The notes under the pieces were generated by a model. That model saw only the letters and a list, made by a program, of their open reading frames with translations. It was not told where the DNA came from and searched no databases. A stretch of DNA of 23,789 nucleotides, from positions 1 to 23,789 of the forward strand of contig JAQXFT010000041.1 of the NCBI GenBank assembly GCA_029005335.1, read 5' to 3'. The position numbers and the translations under genes were made by a program. This DNA comes from Oscillospiraceae bacterium (GTDB lineage: Bacteria > Bacillota > Clostridia > Oscillospirales > Ruminococcaceae). This document shows, in pieces, positions 7,888 through 14,593 of the stretch. How positions within the stretch are numbered: the first letter of the stretch is position 1; the number at the start of each line of letters is the position of its first letter.

Positions 7888-8205
7888 TTAGAAATCTCCT
7901 CCAGTGAAAATAATATGTTCGACATTGTTACGGTATACCAGCCAGTCTTTCCGGTACTGTTCGAGGGTAGAATGACCGTCGGGAGTAAGCTTGTAGTATC
8001 GTCTGTTTCTGCCCTGAAATGCTTTGTCGTAGGTTTCAAGCATACCGTTTTTCTGAAGTCGCCTCAATACGGGATAGAGGGTGGATTCGGAAACAGATAC
8101 AGCGGTACAAAGCTCCTGAGTGATTTTATAGCCATAGCTTTCTTCTTTTTCGACGACGGCAAGCACCATAGCATCAAGCAGACCAGCACTTACGGGAAAG
8201 GACAT
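7888..8205 (-). CDS. PadR family transcriptional regulator
   Basis: A 105-residue winged-helix repressor: LLDAMVLAVVEKEESYGYKITQEL, VSVSESTLYPVLRRLQKNGML, then RRYYKLTPDGHSTLEQYRKDW. This is the typical PadR fold with the Y-G-Y and S-x-x-T-L-Y-P motifs. The short C-terminal helix serves for dimerisation. A strong AAGGAGG lies just upstream of the start. It heads the operon padR / DUF1700 / DUF4097 / pspC, where it most likely represses its own promoter through the inverted repeat at 8237-8257. The signal is unknown but is probably envelope-related given the partners. Confidence 0.95.
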   Translation of the reverse strand: MSFPVSAGLLDAMVLAVVEKEESYGYKITQELCTAVSVSESTLYPVLRRLQKNGMLETYDKAFQGRNRRYYKLTPDGHSTLEQYRKDWLVYRNNVEHIIFTGGDF

Positions 8206-8236
8206 ATAAAATTCCTCCTTTTCTATTCCTTGTATT

Positions 8237-8267
8237 ATATTATATCACATATAATATTAGATGTCAA
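8237..8267 (-). promoter_or_regulatory. Consensus promoter with embedded operator for the padR operon
   Basis: On the minus strand: TTGACA (8267-8262), 17-bp spacer, TATAAT (8244-8239) preceded by TGA, giving an extended -10. An inverted repeat with arms ATATTATA (8237-8244) and TATAATAT (8250-8257) around a 5-bp centre covers the -10 and half the spacer. Such overlap would let a bound PadR dimer block polymerase. Confidence 0.85.
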
Positions 8268-8281
8268 GTATATATTATAAA

Positions 8282-8309
8282 TTTCTCAAAAAAATTTTTT
8301 TCTGAGAAA
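8282..8309. repeat. A/T-rich palindrome between padR promoter and terminator
   Basis: Arms TTTCTCA (8282-8288) and TGAGAAA (8303-8309) enclose a run of A followed by a run of T, so the element is almost self-complementary over 28 bp. It lies between the padR promoter and the terminator of the CAP-dockerin gene, and its U-rich side could help that terminator. Confidence 0.45.
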
Positions 8310-8312
8310 AAT

Positions 8313-8339
8313 AAAAAAGTGGGCGAACTGTGTTCGCCC
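8313..8339 (-). terminator. Terminator of the CAP-dockerin gene
   Basis: GGGCGAAC (8321-8328) and GTTCGCCC (8332-8339) form a perfect 8-bp stem with a 3-nt loop. On the minus strand it is followed by CACTTTTTT, a good U-run. It lies 34 bp after the CAP-dockerin stop. Confidence 0.85.
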
Positions 8340-8373
8340 GTTGCTTATATAGTTCTGTTCTGATTTTTGAATC

Positions 8374-9138
8374 TTATTCAAATTCCGGATTCAGACCGAT
8401 ACTGAGCATTGAGTAGTAATTAAGTATGCTTGAGGAGTCTGAAGCGTTTACAAAGCCATCGCCGTTCACGTCGGCAGCTTTCATCTGAGCTTCTGTAAAT
8501 TCATTTGTATATCCGGCTGAAAGCTGTGAATACATTGAGAGTACGAAGCTTGAGTCAGAAGCATTTATCTGACCGTCATTATTGACATCACCGAGCAGGA
8601 ATGAATCATTTTCATCTTCGTTTTCAAGAGATAAATCAAGTTCCTGAACGTCTGAACTGTAAACCTGAGCCCAGTAGTAATATCCGTTATCCTGATAAAG
8701 TCCTATGCCGATATAATCGTAGTCAACGTTTAACATATTTGCACAATGAGCTTTTGAATCAGTCCATGCTTCCATAACAGCTAATACGGATTTTTTATAA
8801 TAATAAGCTATATTTTCGCCTGAATAGCCTTTTTTTACATTAAAGTCATTGAATATTGTGGAAGAAGAACTTCCGTCAGGTCTTGTATGGCTGAATGATA
8901 CAGAGATTTCTTTTGCACGGATTTCCGCCATATCGCAGAGAGTCATATCAAGCTGAAGGGGGTCAAGACCAAATGATGTACGGAATATGTTTACAGCGTC
9001 AACCATTTGCTGATAAAGGTCTGAATAGTCATCTGAAAAAGCACTTGCATTATCTATATAAACGAATGCTGATACAAGGAGCATACTCAAAGTAAAAGCT
9101 ATAATTTTCTTTGAAATATTTATAATATTGTTCATCAT
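8374..9138 (-). CDS. Secreted CAP-domain protein with C-terminal dockerin
   Basis: The 254-residue protein has a signal peptide (about residues 1-33, core IIAFTLSMLLVSAFVYI). Next comes a CAP/SCP-PR1 domain (about 40-165) with SFSHTRPDG (His84), GENIAYYY (Glu108), EAWTDSKAH (His131) and GYYYWAQVY, the cavity residues of bacterial CAP proteins. After an acidic linker comes a complete two-repeat dockerin (182-249): GDVNNDGQINASDSS and ADVNGDGFVNASDSS. The dockerin should attach the protein to a cohesin scaffold on the cell surface or in a secreted complex. Function of bacterial CAP domains is uncertain. Starts at 9138 and 9135 are both possible; AAAGGGG lies at a good distance from 9138. Confidence 0.93.
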   Translation of the reverse strand: MMNNIINISKKIIAFTLSMLLVSAFVYIDNASAFSDDYSDLYQQMVDAVNIFRTSFGLDPLQLDMTLCDMAEIRAKEISVSFSHTRPDGSSSSTIFNDFNVKKGYSGENIAYYYKKSVLAVMEAWTDSKAHCANMLNVDYDYIGIGLYQDNGYYYWAQVYSSDVQELDLSLENEDENDSFLLGDVNNDGQINASDSSFVLSMYSQLSAGYTNEFTEAQMKAADVNGDGFVNASDSSSILNYYSMLSIGLNPEFE

Positions 9139-9204
9139 ACTAACAGCCCCTTTCCTGAATATATATTGTGCAGTGTATTATATTTTACCTGTTTTATTGA
9201 TTTT

Positions 9205-9233
9205 ATTATACCACCAGTAATTAAAAAAATCAA
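9205..9233 (-). promoter_or_regulatory. Promoter of the CAP-dockerin gene
   Basis: On the minus strand TTGATT (9233-9228), a 17-bp spacer ending TGG, then TATAAT (9210-9205). The TGG makes it an extended -10. It lies about 67 bp upstream of the start codon. Confidence 0.75.
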
Positions 9234-9334
9234 GGGCTTTTCAATAATTTTGTCAAAATCTTACAATTTTTTTCTAAAAAATTGTATATATAAACAAAGA
9301 GGTTTCTGTAAAATATGAAGCTTGATGTACGTTT

Positions 9335-9354
9335 TATCACAGTATACCGTGATA
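9335..9354. promoter_or_regulatory. 20-bp near-palindrome, operator-like
   Basis: TATCAC (9335-9340) and GTGATA (9349-9354) flank an 8-bp centre that is itself nearly symmetric, with one mismatched pair. The shape is that of a dimeric repressor site. It lies about 100 bp upstream of the CAP-dockerin promoter. No binding protein can be named. Confidence 0.35.
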
Positions 9355-9469
9355 TTAAACATTTTTGAAAGCAATATACATATAGTATTTTTTGTGAAAT
9401 CCTTAACCGGTTTTTGATGGATTGTTTATTTCCGGAATATTTATACAATCTGTATTTTTATAAAGCAAC

Positions 9470-9502
9470 AAAAAAACAGGGACATCATTGAAGATGTCCC
9501 TG
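9470..9502 (-). terminator. Terminator of the regulator-synthetase fusion gene
   Basis: CAGGGACATC (9477-9486) and GATGTCCCTG (9493-9502) form a perfect 10-bp stem with a 6-nt loop. On the minus strand seven T follow (9476-9470). It begins ten bases after the gene's stop, so the gene is monocistronic. Confidence 0.92.
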
Positions 9503-9512
9503 CAGGTTTTAA

Positions 9513-11828
9513 TCAGGATTTGAGTTCGACTCTGCGGATTTTACCGCTTATAGTTTTAGGAAGCTCGTCCATAAATTCTACTATTCTCGGATATTTGTAA
9601 GGAGCAGTATGTTTTTTTACATAATTCTGGATTTCTTTTTTCAGCTCGTCGGATTTTTCCTTGCCCTTTACGAGTACAACGGTAGCTTTTACGACTTTTC
9701 CTCTTATACCCTGAGGGTCATCAGCAGCAGTAACAGCACATTCAAGAACGTATGGAAGCTCCATGATGACGCTTTCGATTTCAAAAGGTCCAATGCGGTA
9801 GCCTGAGGATTTGATAAGGTCGTCAACACGTCCGACATACCAGAAATATCCGTCTTCATCACGCCATGCGGTATCACCTGTATGGTATATATTGTCATGC
9901 CATGCTTCTGTTGTAAGTTTATCGTTTCTGAAGTATTCCATAAACAGACCGCATGGAATATCCTTGTCAGTTCTGATAACGATTTCACCGGTTTCGCCGT
10001 TTTTGCATGGAGTACCGTCTGAGTGAATAATATCAACGTCATAAAGCGGACTGGGCTTACCCATTGAACCGGGCTTGGGTGACATTCCTACAAAGTTTCC
10101 GACAGTGAGAGTAGTTTCGGTCTGACCGAATCCCTCCATAAGCTTTACTCCGGTAGCCTTGAGGAACTGATTATATACTTCAGGGTTGAGAGCTTCTCCG
10201 GCAACAGTAGCATATTTTATAGAGCTTAAATCATATTTTGACAAATCCTCTTTGATGAAGAATCTGTACATAGTAGGGGGAGCACAGAAGGTAGTGATAT
10301 TATACTTTTTAAACATAGGGAGGATTTTGTGTGCATCGAATTTATCGAAGTCATAAACGAATATGCAGGTTTCGCTCATCCACTGACCATAGAGCTTACC
10401 CCATAGAGCCTTGCCCCAGCCGGTATCTGAGATAGTGAAATGTATGCCGTTGGGGTCTACATTGTGCCAGTAGCGGGCGGTTACGAAGTGACCGAGCGGA
10501 TACTTGTGGCTGTGAGTAGCGATTTTCGGATAGCCTGTAGTACCTGATGTGAAGTACATAAGCATAGGTTCTGAACCGAATGCACTTTCCTCTTCATTTT
10601 CCGGGCGTGGGAATACGTCGCTGAAATTCTGAAATTCTTCATTGAAGTTGTGCCAGCCCTCACGTTCGCCGTTTACGATTACTTTAAGCATAGGCTTTTT
10701 AAGTGAATCGACAGCGAGGTCAACCTGATGTGCAACGTCTCCGTCAGCGGTACATACGATAGCAGAAACTCCGGCAGCCTCAAAACGGTATGTGAAATCA
10801 TGTTCAACAAGAAGATTTGTAGCAGGAATTACTATAGCACCGAGTCTGTGAAGTGCAAGTATTGAGAACCAGAACTGATAATGCCTCTTTAATACAAGCA
10901 TAACCCTGTCGCCCTTTTTTATTCCAAGTGAACGGAAATAATTGGCAGTCATGCAGGAATATTTTCTGATTTCCTCAAAAGTGAATCTTTTTTCCTCCAT
11001 GTCGTTTGAAACATAGATAAGAGCAGTTTTATCGGGTGATTTTTCAGCGAGAAAGTCTACAACATCGAAAGCAAAGTTGAATTTTTCCTTAGTGAAGAAA
11101 TCGATATTTCTGAGAGAGCCGTCCTCATTTTCGGTAATTTTAGCGAATGTATCAGCAACGGGATTTTCAACGTTGGCGAGCTTGAAATTTGTAACGTGGG
11201 AAAGCTCTGTAGGATTTTCGTGACCTTCATTTATAGCTTTGTGGCTTGAATCCATAACGATTGCATATATCTGACAGTCCTGACCGCCATATGCAGCAAC
11301 ATCATGGGGAGTAGTGCTGTCATAATATATACAGTCTCCTTCGTTGAGGATTTCAACGTTATTTCCTATAGTAACCTTGAGAGAGCCTTTAACGACGATA
11401 TCAAGCTCCTGGTTCTTGTGGGTGCTGAAATGGGGAGTTCTGAGGTTTTCTTCGGAATAAGGGATAGTTACAAGAAAAGGCTCAGCGATTTTATTTTTAA
11501 AAAGCGGAGCAAGACGGTTATATTTAAAGCCTTTTCGGCGTATAATAGGAACGCCCTCGCCTTTTCTTGTTACGTTATATCCGTGCAGACTGGGGCTTTT
11601 ACCCTCCATAAGGTCTGTAATTTCAACACCGCAGGCACTTGCGAATTTATAGATAAATGTGAAGCTGAAGTCACGTTCACCGCTTTCATAGGATTTGTAC
11701 TCTTCAGTAGTGATGTCGGTTTTGACAGCCATTTCCTCAGGAGTAAAGCCCAGTGATTCACGGACAGCTATAATTCGCAGAGCGACCTCTCTTATTTTTT
11801 TTTCGGTATCAATAGTTTTATGACCCAT
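9513..11828 (-). CDS. XRE helix-turn-helix / cupin / acyl-CoA synthetase fusion protein
   Basis: The 771-residue product has three modules. Residues about 10-75 are an XRE-type helix-turn-helix (IIAVRESLGFTPEEMAVKTDITTEEYKSYESGERDFSF). Residues about 115-195 are a cupin barrel (PHFSTHKNQELDIVVKGSLKVTIG and DCIYYDSTTPHDVAAYG). Residues about 240-765 are a complete AMP-forming acyl-CoA synthetase with YFTSGTTGYPK (425-435), GFGQTETT (566-573), YHTGD, GYFWYVGRVDDLIKSSGYRI and the catalytic Lys in TISGKIRR. The SDTGWGKALWGK stretch recalls medium-chain/branched acyl-CoA synthetases. XRE-cupin regulators and synthetases are normally separate. An upstream in-frame start at 11864 is less likely; ATG 11828 follows AAAGGAG. 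The substrate is unknown, possibly a short branched or aromatic acid. Confidence 0.93.
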   Translation of the reverse strand: MGHKTIDTEKKIREVALRIIAVRESLGFTPEEMAVKTDITTEEYKSYESGERDFSFTFIYKFASACGVEITDLMEGKSPSLHGYNVTRKGEGVPIIRRKGFKYNRLAPLFKNKIAEPFLVTIPYSEENLRTPHFSTHKNQELDIVVKGSLKVTIGNNVEILNEGDCIYYDSTTPHDVAAYGGQDCQIYAIVMDSSHKAINEGHENPTELSHVTNFKLANVENPVADTFAKITENEDGSLRNIDFFTKEKFNFAFDVVDFLAEKSPDKTALIYVSNDMEEKRFTFEEIRKYSCMTANYFRSLGIKKGDRVMLVLKRHYQFWFSILALHRLGAIVIPATNLLVEHDFTYRFEAAGVSAIVCTADGDVAHQVDLAVDSLKKPMLKVIVNGEREGWHNFNEEFQNFSDVFPRPENEEESAFGSEPMLMYFTSGTTGYPKIATHSHKYPLGHFVTARYWHNVDPNGIHFTISDTGWGKALWGKLYGQWMSETCIFVYDFDKFDAHKILPMFKKYNITTFCAPPTMYRFFIKEDLSKYDLSSIKYATVAGEALNPEVYNQFLKATGVKLMEGFGQTETTLTVGNFVGMSPKPGSMGKPSPLYDVDIIHSDGTPCKNGETGEIVIRTDKDIPCGLFMEYFRNDKLTTEAWHDNIYHTGDTAWRDEDGYFWYVGRVDDLIKSSGYRIGPFEIESVIMELPYVLECAVTAADDPQGIRGKVVKATVVLVKGKEKSDELKKEIQNYVKKHTAPYKYPRIVEFMDELPKTISGKIRRVELKS

Positions 11829-11901
11829 TTTCAAAATTCTCCTTTCGTAAAAATATTCTGTCAAAAATAGAAAACAGCCGAAGCTTATATTTTAACGGAT
11901 T

Positions 11902-11916
11902 GAGCTTTTAAGGCTC
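11902..11916. promoter_or_regulatory. Small palindrome in the synthetase leader
   Basis: GAGC (11902-11905) and GCTC (11913-11916) form a 15-bp near-palindrome, symmetric except for one G-T pair, just downstream of the promoter -10 in the minus-strand leader. It could be an operator for the protein's own XRE domain or a weak RNA hairpin. The assignment is inference. Confidence 0.3.
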
Positions 11917-11925
11917 GCAATATAA

Positions 11926-11955
11926 ATTATATCACGAAAAATACCTGATTGTCAA
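11926..11955 (-). promoter_or_regulatory. Promoter of the regulator-synthetase fusion gene
   Basis: Minus strand: perfect TTGACA (11955-11950), 18-bp spacer ending TGA, perfect TATAAT (11931-11926), giving an extended -10. The leader to the ATG at 11828 is about 90 nt. Confidence 0.8.
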
Positions 11956-12035
11956 TATTTTATAGAAATCTGAGAGAATTTTTTTGTAAGGAATCAGGAA
12001 AATTATGCTGTTTTAAAAAAATGCGGAAATTTTTC

Positions 12036-12064
12036 TTGACTTCTTTGATTTTTTCCATTATAAT
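12036..12064 (+). promoter_or_regulatory. Promoter of the SGNH hydrolase-dockerin gene
   Basis: TTGACT (12036-12041), 17-bp spacer, TATAAT (12059-12064). It is divergent from the synthetase promoter, about 80 bp away. Confidence 0.8.
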
Positions 12065-12123
12065 AAATTTTAAAGAGTAAAAAGTTTTTTGCTCTGAAGC
12101 TATATTTTTTGGAGGGATTTATC

Positions 12124-13392
12124 TTGAAAAAATTCAGAAAACTTGTATCCATACTTTCAGCGGTTTCAATAGGAGCTTCAATGCTCTGCGTACCTGTGGC
12201 AGATGCTGTCGAGAGCAAAGGAAGCCTCGTCATTCTGGGAGACAGCATATCCTCCGGATATGGTCTTGAAGAGGGCGAATATAACTACGGTGAGATTCTT
12301 GGTGAATATTTTGATTATGATACCGAAAATTTTGCTGTTCCGGGACTTACTACAGCCGGACTTATTGAAAAGCTTGCTGATGATAATGTAAAAAATGCCG
12401 TTTCGGAAGCGGATATGATTGTAATTTCCATAGGAGGAAATGATTTTATAACTACAGCCCGTGACGTAATTGAAGACAAGTACGGCGAAATTGTAAATAT
12501 AAGTGATATTAATGCAGTATTTGCACTGTTTAAAAGCGATGTTATAAAGGCACTTTCAACGCTGGGAGCTCTTTATTCAGTACAGTTTCCGAGTGCCTGC
12601 GATACAGCAATTGCCAATATTGAACAGATAAGCAGTACAATATCTGAGCTTAATCCTGATGCAACGGTTGTTTTTCAGAATATCTATGACCCTTTTCAGC
12701 TTGATGAGGAGAAATATCAGAAATACATATTAGAAGATGAACAATATGCCTCCGGCTACCGTGGAATTAAAAGGGCTGTTTATTATAATATAAATGCTCT
12801 GAAGACATATGAGGGAAGCTATCCCATATCCTTTAATGTGAGAATCAGAGATGCTGTCGGAAATGCTCACGTTGCAGATATATGCAGTGCATTTACTGCC
12901 GATGAAGTAAGAGATGACGACCTTACAAAGCCTTATGGATATGTATCATACTTCACAGATGTATTTGATGCATATGACAGGGATTTTCACCCGAATCAGA
13001 AAGGACATCTTGAAATAGCTGCTGCAATTCTTGAGGAGCTTGGCGTAAAGGAATCTGCCAACAGAAAGATGAGAGCTGTTTATAACAGACTTTCCGCTGA
13101 GGAAAAATCCTCTTATCCTGAACTTAGAGTAAATAATCTCAGACTCTATGCGGAGGCATCTTCTGTATTAAAGGGAGACTATAATCATGATGGTATAGTT
13201 AATGCTTCAGATTCCTCCGATGTTCTTGCACATTATGCAGATGAATCAGCCGGTCAGACAATTGAAATTTCAAAGGATATCTTTGTATCTTCAGATGTAA
13301 ACGGCGATGACGTTATAAATGCTTCTGATGCTTCAAAAATTCTTTATTACTATGCAGAGCTTTCAGCAGGTCGTAATCCAGTCTGGGATTGA
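12124..13392 (+). CDS. Secreted SGNH/GDSL hydrolase with dockerin
   Basis: The 422-residue protein is likely an esterase or deacetylase of the SGNH superfamily, delivered to a cellulosome-type complex. A signal peptide covers about residues 1-28 (cleavage after PVADA). Block I is GDSIS (nucleophile Ser41), block II VPGLTT, block III SIGGND (Asn106) and block V DFHPNQKGH (Asp287, His289), so the catalytic set is complete. The dockerin (350-420) has two calcium-loop repeats: GDYNHDGIVNASDSS and SDVNGDDVINASDAS; the second has Asp where Gly is usual. The start is read as TTG at 12124, eight bases after GGAGGG (12111-12116). A TTG at 12109 lies upstream of that site. Substrate is unknown; carbohydrate esters are a reasonable guess from the dockerin. 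Confidence 0.93.
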   Translation: MKKFRKLVSILSAVSIGASMLCVPVADAVESKGSLVILGDSISSGYGLEEGEYNYGEILGEYFDYDTENFAVPGLTTAGLIEKLADDNVKNAVSEADMIVISIGGNDFITTARDVIEDKYGEIVNISDINAVFALFKSDVIKALSTLGALYSVQFPSACDTAIANIEQISSTISELNPDATVVFQNIYDPFQLDEEKYQKYILEDEQYASGYRGIKRAVYYNINALKTYEGSYPISFNVRIRDAVGNAHVADICSAFTADEVRDDDLTKPYGYVSYFTDVFDAYDRDFHPNQKGHLEIAAAILEELGVKESANRKMRAVYNRLSAEEKSSYPELRVNNLRLYAEASSVLKGDYNHDGIVNASDSSDVLAHYADESAGQTIEISKDIFVSSDVNGDDVINASDASKILYYYAELSAGRNPVWD

Positions 13393-13410
13393 TTTTATTA
13401 TTAAGAGAGT

Positions 13411-13436
13411 GGCGGACAGTCCGAAGGCTGTCCGCC
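13411..13436 (+). terminator. Hairpin after the SGNH hydrolase gene
   Basis: GGCGGACAG (13411-13419) and CTGTCCGCC (13428-13436) form a perfect 9-bp GC-rich stem with an 8-nt loop. Only CTGATTTGT follows, so the U-run is poor and termination may be leaky. Confidence 0.65.
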
Positions 13437-13531
13437 CTGATTTGTATTAGGAAAATATTTCCGTATTCTCACATAATTATCACATATGGGGTTTATAATA
13501 ATTTATATTATTTTTCAGGAGGATTTTTTTA

Positions 13532-14458
13532 ATGAAATATAAAGGGGAAAAATGCTTTTACTGCAATGAGGATTTCAATGATAATGATGATGTCGTTGTA
13601 TGTCCGGAATGTGGTACGCCTTATCACAGGGACTGCTATAAACAGGCAGGCTCATGTATAAATCATCAGCTTCACGAATCCGGTGAAATCTGGAAAAGCA
13701 CTCAGGATAAAGCTGAAATAAATAATCCGGATAAAGATTCTGAAATCACAGATATAAAATCTTCTGATGAAAAAACACAGGAGGAAGCCTTTCAGACTGA
13801 TAATGGTATTCTGAAATTTGACCTCAGCAAGCCATTTTTCGGATTAGACCCTGATGAGGATTTTGATGGTGCAAGAATGAGTGAGATATTTGCATTTGTC
13901 AGGACAAATACAATGTATTATATCCCGCTGTTCAAAAAAATGAAAAGCATGGGAAGTAAGGTTTCATTTAACCTTACATCATTTTTCTTTCCGTATTTTT
14001 ATTTTGCCAACCGCAAAATGTGGTTTATGGCACTTGTATCAGTTTTTGTAATGCTCTTTTTACAGATTCCGTCACTCCTCATAGGTCTCAGCGATAATAT
14101 TTCCTATGGGATTCTTGATGAGGCTGTGATTCAGTATGCCCGGAGCGTCTTTCATAATCTTCTGATTTTTATCGAGGATAATTATAATACTATTGAAACC
14201 TTTGCATGGATATGCAATATAGGAAGTTATATTTTCAGATTCGCAATGTGTCTGCTTGGAAACTGGCTCTATTACCGATTCACAATAAAATCGGTAAATA
14301 AGATAAAAAGCCGTTGTCCCGACCCTGCAAGAAGAATGAGTATTATAAGCAGTTCCGGAGGTACAAGCGTGCTGAATATATTCCTGATTACCCTTGTTAT
14401 TTTTGCAGGATATATATTTTTGTCGTTTTGTATTGATATAGTTTCGTTTCTGATATAA
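13532..14458 (+). CDS. Prokaryotic RING-finger / DUF2628-like membrane protein
   Basis: The 308-residue protein starts with a zinc-finger of the Prok-RING_1 type. Cys8, Cys11, Cys24, Cys27, His32, Cys35, Cys42 and His45 are spaced like a treble-clef/RING (CPECGTPYHRDCYKQAGSC). An acidic, low-complexity linker (about 50-100) follows. The C-terminal half has FNLTSFFFPYFYFANRKMWFMA, the DUF2628-like signature, and about four membrane helices (165-187, 205-215 uncertain, 226-250, 280-306). The finger should be cytoplasmic. GGAGG precedes the ATG. Bacterial members have no proven ubiquitin-ligase function; adaptor or zinc-binding structural roles are equally possible. Confidence 0.85.
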   Translation: MKYKGEKCFYCNEDFNDNDDVVVCPECGTPYHRDCYKQAGSCINHQLHESGEIWKSTQDKAEINNPDKDSEITDIKSSDEKTQEEAFQTDNGILKFDLSKPFFGLDPDEDFDGARMSEIFAFVRTNTMYYIPLFKKMKSMGSKVSFNLTSFFFPYFYFANRKMWFMALVSVFVMLFLQIPSLLIGLSDNISYGILDEAVIQYARSVFHNLLIFIEDNYNTIETFAWICNIGSYIFRFAMCLLGNWLYYRFTIKSVNKIKSRCPDPARRMSIISSSGGTSVLNIFLITLVIFAGYIFLSFCIDIVSFLI

Positions 14459-14470
14459 TATTGTATGATG

Positions 14471-14509
14471 TTTCTGCGGATAGCTCTCAGGCTGTCCGCA
14501 GAAATTTTT
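14471..14509 (+). terminator. Strong terminator after the RING-finger gene
   Basis: TTTCTGCGGATAGC (14471-14484) and GCTGTCCGCAGAAA (14491-14504) form a 14-bp stem with one T-G pair and a 6-nt loop. Five T follow (14505-14509). Confidence 0.92.
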
Positions 14510-14523
14510 ATGGAAAAAAACTG

Positions 14524-14552
14524 TTGAAATGCTTAAAGAAATATGTTATAAT
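14524..14552 (+). promoter_or_regulatory. Promoter of prfB
   Basis: TTGAAA (14524-14529), 17-bp spacer ending TGT, TATAAT (14547-14552), giving an extended -10. It sits directly after the preceding terminator and about 40 bp before the prfB start. Confidence 0.8.
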
Positions 14553-14593
14553 AATATTTATGAAATATTTTTGCGAAAGGAATTTTTAATTTT

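Larger units (their letters stand above)
9139..9512. other. Gene-free region with promoter, palindromes and terminator
   Basis: These 374 bp hold no convincing gene. Right to left they contain the synthetase terminator (9470-9502), a 20-bp near-palindrome (9335-9354), an A/T hairpin with arms TACAATTTTTT (9262-9272) and AAAAAATTGTA (9276-9286) around TCT, and the CAP-dockerin promoter (9205-9233). A 72-codon minus-strand frame at 9230-9448 starts at TTG without a ribosome-binding site and is not credible. Confidence 0.7.

Noticed and set aside
7887..8039. Longer N-terminus for the HAAS/DUF1700 protein
   Set aside because: It would overlap padR entirely in another frame; ATG 7886 has GGAGGAG and gives the family's usual start.
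9230..9448. Possible 72-codon minus-strand gene in the gene-free region
   Set aside because: It starts at TTG without a ribosome-binding site, overlaps the CAP-dockerin promoter region and the palindromes, and its product looks like translated A/T-rich DNA.
11304..11756. 150-codon plus-strand frame antisense to the regulator-synthetase gene
   Set aside because: It lies wholly within a gene with clear domains on the other strand, and its translation has no recognisable motif.
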